6,238 nucleotides of DNA from Spirochaetales bacterium (lineage in GTDB: Bacteria; Spirochaetota; Spirochaetia; DSM-27196; SKKC01), in assembly GCA_007126865.1 (NCBI GenBank), contig SLAN01000239.1:1-6238 (forward strand), read 5' to 3'. The translations under genes were made by a program, and so were the position numbers. Positions within the stretch are counted from its first letter, which is position 1. The number at the start of each line of letters is the position of its first letter. This document shows, in pieces, positions 6,065-6,238 of the stretch. The notes below the pieces were generated by a model. It was not told where the DNA came from. It made no database searches and worked only from the letters and a program-made list of their open reading frames with translations.

Positions 6065-6238
6065 TCAACTCGTAATCCGGCGGGGCCCGCGCAGGAAGCC
6101 GAACATGCTTCCGATAAGGCCGCCGACGATATGCGCGAATTGTGAAATCTCGTTATCCTGAAATGCTGCCACGAACTCCCGGGTCAGGTACAGGAGTACC
6201 ACGAGAATGAACGTAAGCGGGATTTCGCCCTGGCGGAT
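6065..6238 (-). CDS. Rhomboid-family intramembrane serine protease, C-terminal fragment (cut by window edge)
   Basis: Only the last 57 codons are in the window; the gene continues past the right edge. The fragment shows a hydrophobic segment PLTFILVVLLYL (fragment residues 7-18), a short polar loop, and a second hydrophobic segment with QFAHIVGGLIGSMFGF (33-48). The H-x-x-G-x-x-x-G pattern (H36, G39, G43) is that of the last catalytic helix of rhomboids, where the histidine pairs with the serine of an earlier helix. That serine would lie outside the window, so activity cannot be judged. A short basic tail (RGPRR) ends the protein, as expected for a cytoplasmic terminus. The TGA is followed after 6 nt by the prfA start in the same frame, so the two are probably cotranscribed. 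Another polytopic membrane protein is possible, but the His-Gly pattern makes rhomboid the best call. Confidence 0.75.
   Translation of the reverse strand: MRQGEIPLTFILVVLLYLTREFVAAFQDNEISQFAHIVGGLIGSMFGFLRGPRRITS

Noticed and set aside
1..6238. Mobile element, CRISPR array, toxin-antitoxin or defence system
   Set aside because: No transposase or integrase motifs, no periodic repeats, no small paired unknown genes and no composition break are visible. All genes are recognisable housekeeping families.

Overview
The window is a compact bacterial chromosomal segment with seven genes and almost no free intergenic DNA. One gene, dps, runs on the plus strand at the left edge. Six genes run on the minus strand and look like a single co-directional cluster. 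In transcription order (right to left) they are: the C-terminal end of a rhomboid-type membrane protease (cut by the window edge), prfA (release factor 1), prmC (release factor glutamine methyltransferase), a full-length bifunctional relA/spoT-type (p)ppGpp synthetase/hydrolase, trmL (tRNA C34 2'-O-methyltransferase) and proC (pyrroline-5-carboxylate reductase).

Organism: the DNA is moderately GC-rich, Shine-Dalgarno sites are clear, and stop codons are mostly TGA, so the standard code applies. The single long RSH enzyme argues against the enteric RelA plus SpoT pair. The Dps resembles the TpF1 type of spirochaetes (LHNYHW motif), and a rhomboid/prfA/prmC neighbourhood would fit a free-living Spirochaetaceae-like bacterium. 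This taxonomic guess is an inference from remembered motifs and is weak.

Layout and logic: spacing is very tight. The rhomboid stop and the prfA start are separated by 6 nt, prfA and prmC by 6 nt, and prmC and relA by 31 nt. relA and trmL are separated by 84 nt, and trmL and proC overlap in an ATGA. PrmC methylates the GGQ glutamine of RF1, so enzyme and substrate are adjacent. RelA (amino-acid starvation signalling), TrmL (wobble-base modification) and ProC (proline synthesis) extend a theme of translation and amino-acid supply. No promoter for the cluster is visible; it probably lies beyond the right edge. dps converges on proC with 19 nt between their stop codons, and the dps terminator hairpin lies inside the last codons of proC.

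I see no mobile element, CRISPR array, RNA gene or defence cassette, and no clearly new system. The most notable local feature is that prfA ends in UAG, the codon RF1 itself reads, and prmC follows in the same reading frame after two codons. Readthrough would therefore make an RF1-PrmC fusion.
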